From positions 1-11,426 of the forward strand of contig DUWJ01000433.1 in NCBI GenBank assembly GCA_012842765.1: 11,426 nt of DNA, in the 5' to 3' direction. Made by a program: the position numbers and the translations under genes. Shown one piece after another: positions 6,028 through 11,426 of this stretch (the stretch's first letter is position 1; each line of letters opens with the position of its first letter). The stretch comes from Bacillota bacterium (lineage in GTDB: Bacteria > Bacillota > DTU025). The notes below the pieces were generated by a model, which was given only the letters and a program-made list of their open reading frames with translations, made no database searches and was not told where the DNA came from.

Positions 6028-7143
6028 CTACTTGACCGTGACGCCAAAGATGATCGAATCGATCAGGTAGCGATAGAACTGCCCGCCCGCGCTGAGTCTC
6101 TCAAACTCTATTGGTGTGCCAGCGATCCCCTGAACTACCTTTCTTACGGCATCCATGTCCTTGTAATTGAGCTTCTTTTCCACTGCCAGCTTGGCAATTT
6201 CCACACCAGCAATGGTGTTGAGGTAACCAGTAGCGACCGGCCATGTCGCCATCCTGCCCGCCTGACCCTTCTTCACGATCTCGGCGTTGATCGCCCGGAT
6301 TATTGCGGGGAAATTCCCCTTCATGTTGTCCGTGATCTCCAGACCGAGAGCACCTGGATAGCCATGGGTCGGGCTGGGGCAGCACTGCTCGGGGAATATG
6401 GCGCCGGCTTTGATGACCGCAGTTATCAAGGGTTCCTGCATGCCGCAGTTGGTCGAAAAGAACGCCGTGTCCTTCCCATACTGCCCGACCTTTCTGGGCA
6501 CATCTTCCAGAATGAACTGCTGCGCCGCAGGGAGTCCGCCTTCACCCATGGGATCAGGCGCGTTTGCGAACACAAACCTCATCCCAAGCTTCTTGCACTC
6601 TTCCTCCATGATGTCCCGCCGCGTCGCCAGATCGGCATAGGACATGTGCCTCGGGAATGAATAGTGAACGAACGTCTTCGCACCTAGTTTCTTTGCCAGC
6701 CGGACTATGGTGGTTCCACGAGCTATATTATTGGGAATCAGGGAAACATCTGCATACTTTTCGACTATCGGGGGGTCTTCATGCGGTTCGCCCAGAACGA
6801 AGATGATATCCGGCCTTATCTCGCGAACCTTGCGGATAGCAGCCACAGTGCCCGGAACGGCCTGGTTGATTACTATCGCCTTGACCTGCCTGTCAGAGGC
6901 GAGTCCGGTAATCTGCGCTATAGTCGTCTCCTGCTCCTGCATGAAATTGTCGGGGTACGACCGATGCAGAATGAGCCCAGGATACTTCTGTATGGCGGCC
7001 TCAGCGCCTCGGTATTCGTCTTCGCCCTGCGATACGGTTCCCGTAACTACGCCGATCTTGAAGTCAGCGGCCCCAATAGAGACACTAGCAAGCCCCAAAA
7101 TCAGGGCCAGCGCTACGGCTGCGAGGACACTTCTTTTTGCCAT
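6028..7143 (-). CDS. DUF3798-type substrate-binding protein of an ABC importer
   Basis: A 371-residue exported protein that I recognise as DUF3798-like, a family with a type 1 periplasmic-binding-protein fold. Supporting blocks are FVHYSFPRHMSYADLATRRDIMEEECKKLG (158-187, split by the sheet-helix pattern), QQFILEDVPRKV (208-219), DTAFFSTNCGMQEPLI (225-240) and QCCPSPTHGYPGALG (253-267). The N-terminal MAKRS followed by a hydrophobic stretch to about 24 is a signal peptide with a likely cleavage near GAA. No lipobox cysteine is present; the only cysteines are C183, C233, C254 and C255. ATG at 7143 has GGGGGAG 9 nt upstream. It heads the four-gene transporter operon, which supports a ligand-capture role. 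The ligand is unknown to me; nucleosides or sugars are suggested only by the ATPase and permease families. Confidence 0.87.
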   Translation of the reverse strand: MAKRSVLAAVALALILGLASVSIGAADFKIGVVTGTVSQGEDEYRGAEAAIQKYPGLILHRSYPDNFMQEQETTIAQITGLASDRQVKAIVINQAVPGTVAAIRKVREIRPDIIFVLGEPHEDPPIVEKYADVSLIPNNIARGTTIVRLAKKLGAKTFVHYSFPRHMSYADLATRRDIMEEECKKLGMRFVFANAPDPMGEGGLPAAQQFILEDVPRKVGQYGKDTAFFSTNCGMQEPLITAVIKAGAIFPEQCCPSPTHGYPGALGLEITDNMKGNFPAIIRAINAEIVKKGQAGRMATWPVATGYLNTIAGVEIAKLAVEKKLNYKDMDAVRKVVQGIAGTPIEFERLSAGGQFYRYLIDSIIFGVTVK

Positions 7144-7176
7144 TTCGCTATTCTCCCCCTGCAGAAGTATTTTTGG

Positions 7177-7193
7177 GGGCGCAACATGCGCCC
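7177..7193 (-). repeat. Short leader hairpin before the binding-protein gene
   Basis: GGGCGCA (7177-7183) pairs perfectly with TGCGCCC (7187-7193) over a 3-nt loop, 34 nt upstream of the ATG at 7143. No T run follows on either strand, so it is not a terminator. It could be a 5' mRNA-stabilising hairpin or a small operator. Confidence 0.45.
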
Positions 7194-7280
7194 TCCAGAC
7201 GAAGTAATGTCGTGTGAAATGTATTCTATTGCCTTATGGTGCTTTCCTGCTTACCATCTAAACTTTCATATACTGTTTAC

Positions 7281-7303
7281 ATGCACATTATTCACCTGTG
7301 CAT
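7281..7303. promoter_or_regulatory. Candidate operator: 23-bp inverted repeat
   Basis: ATGCACA (7281-7287) and TGTGCAT (7297-7303) are perfect inverted copies separated by 9 nt, in the middle of the divergent region. The centre-to-centre spacing of the half-sites is 16 nt, which places dimer recognition helices on nearly the same face of the DNA. It is about 140 nt upstream of the transporter start codon and about 140 nt from the glpX -10. Binding by a regulator is inferred only from symmetry and position. Confidence 0.4.
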
Positions 7304-7441
7304 ATTCCCATGTTTTTCTTTCGACTCGGTGCGGCAGCCCGGCTGATAACATATGCCCGAGCGCCAGCCGTTATGCCGTCCATTTTCCCTCTTGCCTCCG
7401 GTCTGCACCAAGCTGTATCGCAATGCAGTTTTTCCATTCTA

Positions 7442-7450
7442 TGCTATAAT
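7442..7450 (+). promoter_or_regulatory. Extended -10 promoter for glpX
   Basis: TGCTATAAT matches the extended -10 consensus (TG, any base, TATAAT) perfectly. The -35 region at about 7422-7427 (AATGCA) is poor, which is usual for extended -10 promoters, and a T-rich stretch lies between. Transcription would start near 7457, giving a leader of about 100 nt before the glpX ATG at 7560. Confidence 0.65.
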
Positions 7451-7479
7451 CTGATTGACAACATGTCATTGATTCTTGC

Positions 7480-7492
7480 GCCAGAGCCTGGC
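7480..7492 (+). repeat. Small hairpin in the glpX leader
   Basis: GCCAG (7480-7484) pairs with CTGGC (7488-7492) around a 3-nt loop, about 25 nt into the predicted glpX transcript. It could be a 5' stabiliser; it is too short to say more. Confidence 0.3.
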
Positions 7493-7559
7493 ATACATAC
7501 TACTAGTCCAATGGAATAGGTTGAATAGCTAGCAAACATTGAGAGGAGACTGGCGCCAA

Positions 7560-8567
7560 ATGAGTTCGGTTGAGGACAGAGAACGGGAAATCATGTTGGA
7601 ACTAGTGCGCGTCACCGAGACTGCAGCTCTGCGAGCAGGCCGATGCATGGGCATGGGTGACCTTAATCTTGTGGATGGAGCCGCCGTGGACGGAATGCGC
7701 GGCATGCTCTCGCTTGTAAACATCAAGGGCACTATTGTGATCGGCGAAGGAGAAAAGGACCATGCCCCAATGTTATATAACGGAGAGGAAGTGGGAACAG
7801 GCAGGGATAACCAAGAACTGGACATAGCTGTGGATCCTGTGGAAGGGACACGTCTGGTGGCCAATGGCCTTCCCAACGCGATATCGGTAATAGTGGTTGC
7901 CTCCAGAGGCTCGCTAATGCCTGTGCCCACCTTCTACATGCAGAAACTCGCAGTAGGGCCGGAGGCCAAGGACTACATAGACATCAACGCTCCGGTCCGC
8001 GAAAACCTCAGAGTCGTCGCTGCCGCCTTGGGTCGAAGAGTGAAGGACCTGACCGTAGTAATCCTGGATCGGCCTCGCCATGCCGAACTCATACACGAGG
8101 TGCGGCAAGCAGGCGCCCGCATTAAGTTGATAACTGACGGCGATGTAGCGGGCGCGATATCCACAGCCCTTCCGAACACAGGAGTTGACCTGCTCATGGG
8201 TATAGGAGGCGCACCGGAGGCTGTAATCACAGCAGCCGCCATGAAATGCCTGGGCGGCGAGATCCAAACAAAGCTCTGGGTGCGCAATGAGGAAGACACC
8301 GCCCGGGCCAGAGAAAACGGATTCAGCGACTTCGACCGCGTCTACTCCTCGGAAGACCTCGCTCGAGGCGACAGCCTGATATTTGCCGCAACAGGAATCA
8401 CCGACGGAGACATGCTCCAGGGAGTGCGCTTCTACGGTCCTAAGGCAACCACCGAATCCATCGTAATGCGCATGCTTACAGGGACAGTGCGAAGAATACA
8501 TACTACCCATGATCTTTCTCGGAAAACACTCAGGTCATTCCAAGCCGGACAGGAAATGACTCTTTAG
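7560..8567 (+). CDS. glpX: Class II fructose-1,6-bisphosphatase (GlpX)
   Basis: This cytoplasmic 335-residue enzyme hydrolyses fructose 1,6-bisphosphate to fructose 6-phosphate in gluconeogenesis; E. coli GlpX has almost the same length. By alignment from memory with E. coli GlpX, the metal and active-site residues are kept: D39, E63 and E65 in GEGEKD (62-67), D92 and E95 in DIAVDPVEGT (88-97), and E220 in GIGGAPEAV. The segment that reads GRGDKN in E. coli is GMGDLN here, so the Arg and Lys are replaced. ATG at 7560 is preferred over the TTG at 7539 because GAGGAG precedes it at suitable spacing and the family begins just there. It has its own extended -10 promoter and is the only plus-strand gene. 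Its 3' end overlaps the convergent neighbour by 4 nt. Confidence 0.95.
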   Translation: MSSVEDREREIMLELVRVTETAALRAGRCMGMGDLNLVDGAAVDGMRGMLSLVNIKGTIVIGEGEKDHAPMLYNGEEVGTGRDNQELDIAVDPVEGTRLVANGLPNAISVIVVASRGSLMPVPTFYMQKLAVGPEAKDYIDINAPVRENLRVVAAALGRRVKDLTVVILDRPRHAELIHEVRQAGARIKLITDGDVAGAISTALPNTGVDLLMGIGGAPEAVITAAAMKCLGGEIQTKLWVRNEEDTARARENGFSDFDRVYSSEDLARGDSLIFAATGITDGDMLQGVRFYGPKATTESIVMRMLTGTVRRIHTTHDLSRKTLRSFQAGQEMTL

Positions 8568-9526
8568 GGGACACGAATGGATACACAACCATCTTCATTC
8601 ATCTTGAGCATGAACCTCTCATTGAGAACAGTCTTTCCGTTCACACTCATTATCAATGTGGCCTCGTAGTGTCCGACATTCAAACTGCCTTGGGGAATTT
8701 CAGCCTCAAGCCATCTGGCACATCCCGGCAGCACCAGTCCGGGAGTGACCGCAAGCCCCAGTTTTCCGGTTTTGGCCCGGACGCCGCCTTCGGGTTCAAG
8801 GCTGAGGGTTCCCCCGGGCAATATGTAAGTCTCGCCCCTGTTACGCACTTTAACACGTATCGCACTCATGCCGTCCTCGCGGCTTTCGCCTATGTCCACA
8901 TCTTCCAGGGAAAGCCTGTTTACATGATTCCCAGGCAATCTGACAATTACCGGGATGTTGATCCCAGGCAAGGCAGAAAGACCCGGCGCAGCGCCGTCCC
9001 TGCCAGACGGCGAAGACCGCACTTCCAATGCTGCGCACAAGCCGAAACGGTCACGCCGCCTGACATACCTCGGGTCTATCGTGATCCTTATTGTGCGGGA
9101 CACGCCCGGCGCAAGCCGAAATGAACTGTGCGATACCGACAAAGCCGCTGCAACCTCCTCGGACGCAGGGATGAAGATGAAGTTCCCTTCCCCATCTTGA
9201 GTAATCCCGCGAACATCAATCCTTATCAATGCTTCTGTATTACCCGTATTGCAAAGGACAACCTGTCCCACTTTGGCATCTATGAACCACAGGAATCGCC
9301 CAAGATCCGTACGGATAATCGCAGGAAATGCCCTGATCCCCGTCTGGCATTTCCAAGGCCCAATACCGGGCGACCTGCCACCTGTATGAGCAGGGGAAGC
9401 CTGCGTGCCAGCCAACTGGCACGCAAACATGGGGAAGATGAGGGCACCCGCTGCGATCAGAGCGATTGCACTTCTACGCCAGACCACAGATACTCTCTCA
9501 ACCTTGGCAGCTGCTCGTTCGCACAT
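8564..9526 (-). CDS. Exported two-domain Ig-like protein, PapD/DUF916-like chaperone or surface protein
   Basis: A 320-residue exported protein that I cannot assign to a named family. A long basic N-region (to about R18) precedes a hydrophobic segment (19-35) ending MFAC. C36 might be lipidated, but Met at -3 and Phe at -2 make a poor lipobox; signal peptidase I cleavage near TQASPA is the alternative. Domain 1 (about 65-200) has the pattern of a PapD- or DUF916-type Ig fold: VGQVVLCNTGNTEALIRIDV, then SHSSFRLAPGVSRTIRITI. Domain 2 (about 205-310) repeats the logic with IRVKVRNRGETYILPGGTLSLEPEGG, VLPGCARWLEAEIP and VGHYEATLIMSVNG. Five further cysteines (60, 92, 164, 269, 314) could form disulfides. 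The ATG lies 2 nt after the stop of the small exported protein, with only a weak upstream GAGG, so translation is probably coupled. Function is inferred from fold pattern only. Confidence 0.75.
   Translation of the reverse strand: MCERAAAKVERVSVVWRRSAIALIAAGALIFPMFACQLAGTQASPAHTGGRSPGIGPWKCQTGIRAFPAIIRTDLGRFLWFIDAKVGQVVLCNTGNTEALIRIDVRGITQDGEGNFIFIPASEEVAAALSVSHSSFRLAPGVSRTIRITIDPRYVRRRDRFGLCAALEVRSSPSGRDGAAPGLSALPGINIPVIVRLPGNHVNRLSLEDVDIGESREDGMSAIRVKVRNRGETYILPGGTLSLEPEGGVRAKTGKLGLAVTPGLVLPGCARWLEAEIPQGSLNVGHYEATLIMSVNGKTVLNERFMLKMNEDGCVSIRVP
9402..9425 (-). repeat. Perfect intragenic hairpin over the signal-peptide end codons
   Basis: TGCGTGCCAG (9402-9411) and CTGGCACGCA (9416-9425) form a perfect 10-bp stem with a 4-nt loop. 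It lies inside the chaperone-like gene, over the codons for ACQLAGTQ, about 100 nt after its start. It could slow ribosomes as the signal peptide emerges or could be chance in GC-rich sequence. Confidence 0.45.
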
Positions 9527-9528
9527 TT

Positions 9529-10077
9529 CTACGAAGCTGCCTCGAGCGAAAGAATGACGGTTCCCCGGTAGTATTCATTCGACTCGATAGTAGGCGGATC
9601 AGTGATGTCGATCTTCTGGCGGAACTCTAGGGTATGCAAAACAAGTTCAGAATGGTATTCTCCGTAGATCACAGTCTGAGGCGATGTGCTCACCGGGGTG
9701 TAACAGCATGAAGAATCCGAGCTCCACTCCAGGGGATGACTGAGCGTGGTTCCATGCAGTGGGCCGGCCTCTGTTGCCTGCATGTTGGGGTTATCAGACA
9801 TTATAGTTACCTTAAAGGGAACATTGCTGATTACGGAAAAAGCCGCTGATGTCGGGCATTCATTATCTCCCGGCCTCAGCCCGTCCCATTGTATAACAGA
9901 ATTCCTGACTACGAGCTCCATCACAGGCGGGACCTTGCCCGCCAGCTGAATTGTACCCGTTTCTCTGGCCGAGCACATTGAACCTGCCCACGCAATCGAC
10001 ATCAGAGCAAGCAGCAATACCGTTGTCACTCTGCAACGGATCGCGACAAGAGACGCCGCTTTAGAACGCCTTTTCAT
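9529..10077 (-). CDS. Small exported beta-sandwich protein, pilin-subunit-like
   Basis: A 182-residue exported protein that I do not recognise by name. The N-terminus is very basic (KRRSK, RCR), followed by a hydrophobic core (18-30) and a likely cleavage after CSA near residue 37. The mature part is about 145 residues and mostly predicted beta strand: GTIQLAGKVPPVMELVV, AAFSVISNVPFKVTIMSDN, ELVLHTLEFRQKIDI and, at the end, YYRGTVILSLEAA. A closing strand of this kind resembles fimbrial and spore-coat-U type subunits. Cysteines remain at 74, 124 and 125. ATG at 10077 was chosen because AGGAGG lies 9 nt upstream; the frame extends to 10119 but without such a site. It is 2 nt upstream of the chaperone-like gene and 132 nt downstream of tatD, so the pair forms a small unit of its own. 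No confident promoter was found. Confidence 0.7.
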   Translation of the reverse strand: MKRRSKAASLVAIRCRVTTVLLLALMSIAWAGSMCSARETGTIQLAGKVPPVMELVVRNSVIQWDGLRPGDNECPTSAAFSVISNVPFKVTIMSDNPNMQATEAGPLHGTTLSHPLEWSSDSSCCYTPVSTSPQTVIYGEYHSELVLHTLEFRQKIDITDPPTIESNEYYRGTVILSLEAAS

Positions 10078-10209
10078 ACAAGAATCCCTCCTTGCTTCTT
10101 TCGATCTGCAGCGGTTCACAATCTTGTTGTGCCCGCCGCGGATCAGTTCAAGGAGGGGTATTCTTTTAATGCCATATTATCCCTGTCACCCTTGCGGGCG
10201 ATTTCCGCG

Positions 10210-10986
10210 TCATCCTTCGGGTGATATTGAGAATATCCTCATGGTATTGGCAGCCGTGACCCGAGCTACCTCTTCCGTCGATACGCCCCTGATCTCAGCA
10301 ATCTTCCGTACAACTTCCACTACATAAGCAGGTTCGTTTCGCTCGCCCCGGTAAGGGCTTGGAGGAAGATACGGCGAATCAGTCTCCACCAGGAGACGCT
10401 CAAGCGGCACACTTTTCGCAACTTCCACTGACTTTCGAGCATTCCTGTAGGTGACAGGACCGCCCAGTGATATGAAAAACCCGAGTTCGATCAGTTCCGC
10501 AGCCATCTCAGGGCTGCCCGAGTAGCAATGCAGCACTATGGCAGGCACATCGTCTGCGTACTCCTTCAGGATCTCGAAGGTGTCACGATGGGCATCGCGG
10601 CTATGGATCTGAACCGGGCATCCAAACTCCTTCGCGAGCTCGAGCTGGGCTCGAAAGACCCTGATCTGCTCGTCTCTCGGCGAAAGGTCTCTGTAATAGT
10701 CGAGCCCTATCTCGCCAATCCCCACTACACGGGGCATCGAAAGGATCCTCGATATCTCTTCCAGATCACCATCGCCCACTCCGGCCGCATCATGGGGGTG
10801 GATCCCGGCCATGGCGTAAAGTCCTTCATGTACGGCCGCATTCTCAGCAGCCACACGGGACGAGCGCACATCCGCGCCAGGATTGATTACTATCTCGACG
10901 CCGGCTGCGCGCGCCCTCTCCATCACGGCGTACACGCCTTCTACAAAAGCCTCATCTTCAAGATGGGCATGGGAATCGATAATCAA
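10210..10986 (-). CDS. tatD: TatD family metal-dependent deoxyribonuclease
   Basis: A 258-residue cytoplasmic hydrolase of the TatD/YabD family (amidohydrolase-like TIM barrel), usual length. All the metal ligands expected for the family are visible: H6 and H8 (IDSHAHL), E92 (GEIGLDYY), H128 (QIHSRDAH), H153 (LHCYSG) and D203 (ETDSPYLPP). Family members act as 3'-5' exonucleases or deoxyribonucleases in DNA repair and quality control. The start must be TTG at 10986: the metG stop TAG is in the same frame two codons upstream, and any later start would delete the HxH motif. AGGGTG lies 9 nt before the TTG. It is co-transcribed with metG, as in many Bacillota. Confidence 0.95.
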   Translation of the reverse strand: MIIDSHAHLEDEAFVEGVYAVMERARAAGVEIVINPGADVRSSRVAAENAAVHEGLYAMAGIHPHDAAGVGDGDLEEISRILSMPRVVGIGEIGLDYYRDLSPRDEQIRVFRAQLELAKEFGCPVQIHSRDAHRDTFEILKEYADDVPAIVLHCYSGSPEMAAELIELGFFISLGGPVTYRNARKSVEVAKSVPLERLLVETDSPYLPPSPYRGERNEPAYVVEVVRKIAEIRGVSTEEVARVTAANTMRIFSISPEG

Positions 10987-10989
10987 CGC

Positions 10990-11426
10990 CTATTTCACCC
11001 TGCTTCCAGCGGGCACTGGGCCATCCGGGGTCACAACCCTAACCTCCTTGGGATCGCCTGTGGTCGATGCCGCAAGCAGCATTCCATTTGACATGACGCC
11101 GCGCAGTTTCGCAGGCTTCAGATTAGTCACAACCACGATCTGCTTGCCTATGAGCTCCTCAGGAGAGTAATGCTTCGCAATGCCCGCAACTATCTGCCTG
11201 GTCTCGGAGCCGATGTCCACCTGAAGCACGAGAAGCTTGTCGGCGCCCTCAATCCGCTCGGCCTCGAGCACAGTACCTACCTTGAGATCGACCTTTGCGA
11301 AATCCTCTATGGATATGATGTTGTCGGCGTCCAACGCTTCACCCTCGCGAGCCGGCGCAGCTGCAGCCCTTAAAACAGCCTTCCCGCCATCCGGTTGCGC
11401 GTGCCCTTCGCCGAAGTCCCCACCGC
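10990..11426 (-). CDS. metG: Methionyl-tRNA synthetase, C-terminal part (runs off the right edge)
   Basis: The last 144 residues of a protein whose frame stays open to the window edge. The first 35 or so visible residues are a low-complexity Ala/Gly/Pro/Glu linker. The rest is the dimerising tRNA-binding (EMAP-II/Arc1p-like OB-fold) domain found at the C-terminus of many bacterial MetRS enzymes: KVDLKVGTV, EGADKLLVLQVDIG, RQIVAGIAKHYSPEEL, VVVTNLKPAKLRGVMSNGMLLAAS and the terminal PAGSRVK. The catalytic core is outside the window, so a free-standing tRNA-binding protein cannot be fully excluded, but the open upstream linker and the tatD neighbour favour metG. A shorter reading from the TTG at 11334 is rejected because the open frame continues upstream. 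The stop is 3 nt before the tatD start. Confidence 0.92.
   Translation of the reverse strand, partial: GGDFGEGHAQPDGGKAVLRAAAAPAREGEALDADNIISIEDFAKVDLKVGTVLEAERIEGADKLLVLQVDIGSETRQIVAGIAKHYSPEELIGKQIVVVTNLKPAKLRGVMSNGMLLAASTTGDPKEVRVVTPDGPVPAGSRVK

Larger units (their letters stand above)
7144..7559. other. Divergent regulatory region between the transporter operon and glpX
   Basis: This 416-nt stretch separates two divergently transcribed units and encodes no convincing protein; an open frame across it (6781-7449, plus) is a shadow extending from the binding-protein gene. It contains the glpX promoter (7442-7450), a glpX leader hairpin, a 23-bp inverted repeat (7281-7303) and a short hairpin in the transporter leader (7177-7193). 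I could not find a convincing -35/-10 pair for the minus-strand operon. Confidence 0.6.

Noticed and set aside
6781..7449. Plus-strand open frame of 222 codons extending into the divergent region
   Set aside because: It overlaps the binding-protein gene in antisense for half its length, runs over the palindromes and ends just after the glpX promoter. No family resemblance or start signal.
7455..7460. TTGACA as a -35 box for glpX
   Set aside because: No -10-like hexamer at 16-18 nt downstream (the sequence there is GC-rich), whereas a perfect extended -10 lies just upstream at 7442-7450.
7539..7559. TTG start for glpX seven codons upstream
   Set aside because: The ribosome binding site would fall inside the coding region; ATG at 7560 has correct spacing.
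7914..8510. Minus-strand open frame of 198 codons opposite glpX
   Set aside because: glpX is unmistakable on the plus strand; the antisense translation is rich in Cys, Tyr and His with no known pattern.
11170..11373. Plus-strand open frame opposite metG
   Set aside because: Antisense shadow of the clear tRNA-binding domain on the minus strand.

Overview
The window looks like chromosomal DNA from a Bacillota (Firmicutes) member, probably of a clostridial-type lineage. Base composition is moderately GC-rich. The signs are a metG-tatD gene pair, a G5/3D-domain cell-wall protein of the YabE type, strong AGGAGG-type ribosome binding sites, frequent GTG/TTG starts, and a class II (GlpX) fructose-1,6-bisphosphatase. 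I cannot name the species. Nine complete genes and one partial gene are present. All except glpX are on the minus strand, so the account below follows transcription from right to left.

Right end (10210-11426): the C-terminal part of methionyl-tRNA synthetase (metG, running off the edge) is followed 3 nt later by tatD, a metal-dependent deoxyribonuclease. Next (8564-10077) comes a two-gene unit, 2 nt apart, encoding two exported beta-sandwich proteins. One is small and resembles a pilin or surface subunit. The other has two Ig-like domains and resembles PapD/DUF916-type chaperones. I do not recognise this pair as a described system. It converges on glpX (7560-8567, plus strand), with the two coding regions overlapping by 4 nt.

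Centre (2101-7143): a four-gene ABC transporter operon. The order is a DUF3798-type periplasmic/extracellular binding protein, a GC-rich intercistronic hairpin, a double ATPase of the RbsA/YufO type, and two paralogous BPD_transp_2 permeases. Together these make a complete importer of the nucleoside/BMP/ribose type. The ligand of DUF3798 proteins is not known to me. The 416-nt divergent region between this operon and glpX holds an extended -10 promoter for glpX and two good inverted repeats.

Left end (1-2018): an acidic, proline-rich orphan protein with its own terminator, then a gene-free stretch rich in inverted repeats. A sigma-A-type promoter follows, and then the G5/3D peptidoglycan-active protein, closed by a bidirectional terminator at the left edge.

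In Bacillus the order is metS-yabD(tatD)-yabE-rnmV-ksgA. Here metG-tatD and the yabE-like gene are present on one strand in the same order, but about 9.3 kb of accessory genes lies between them. The window can therefore be read as a conserved housekeeping locus carrying an accessory insert: the exported pair, glpX, the DUF3798 transporter and the acidic orphan.
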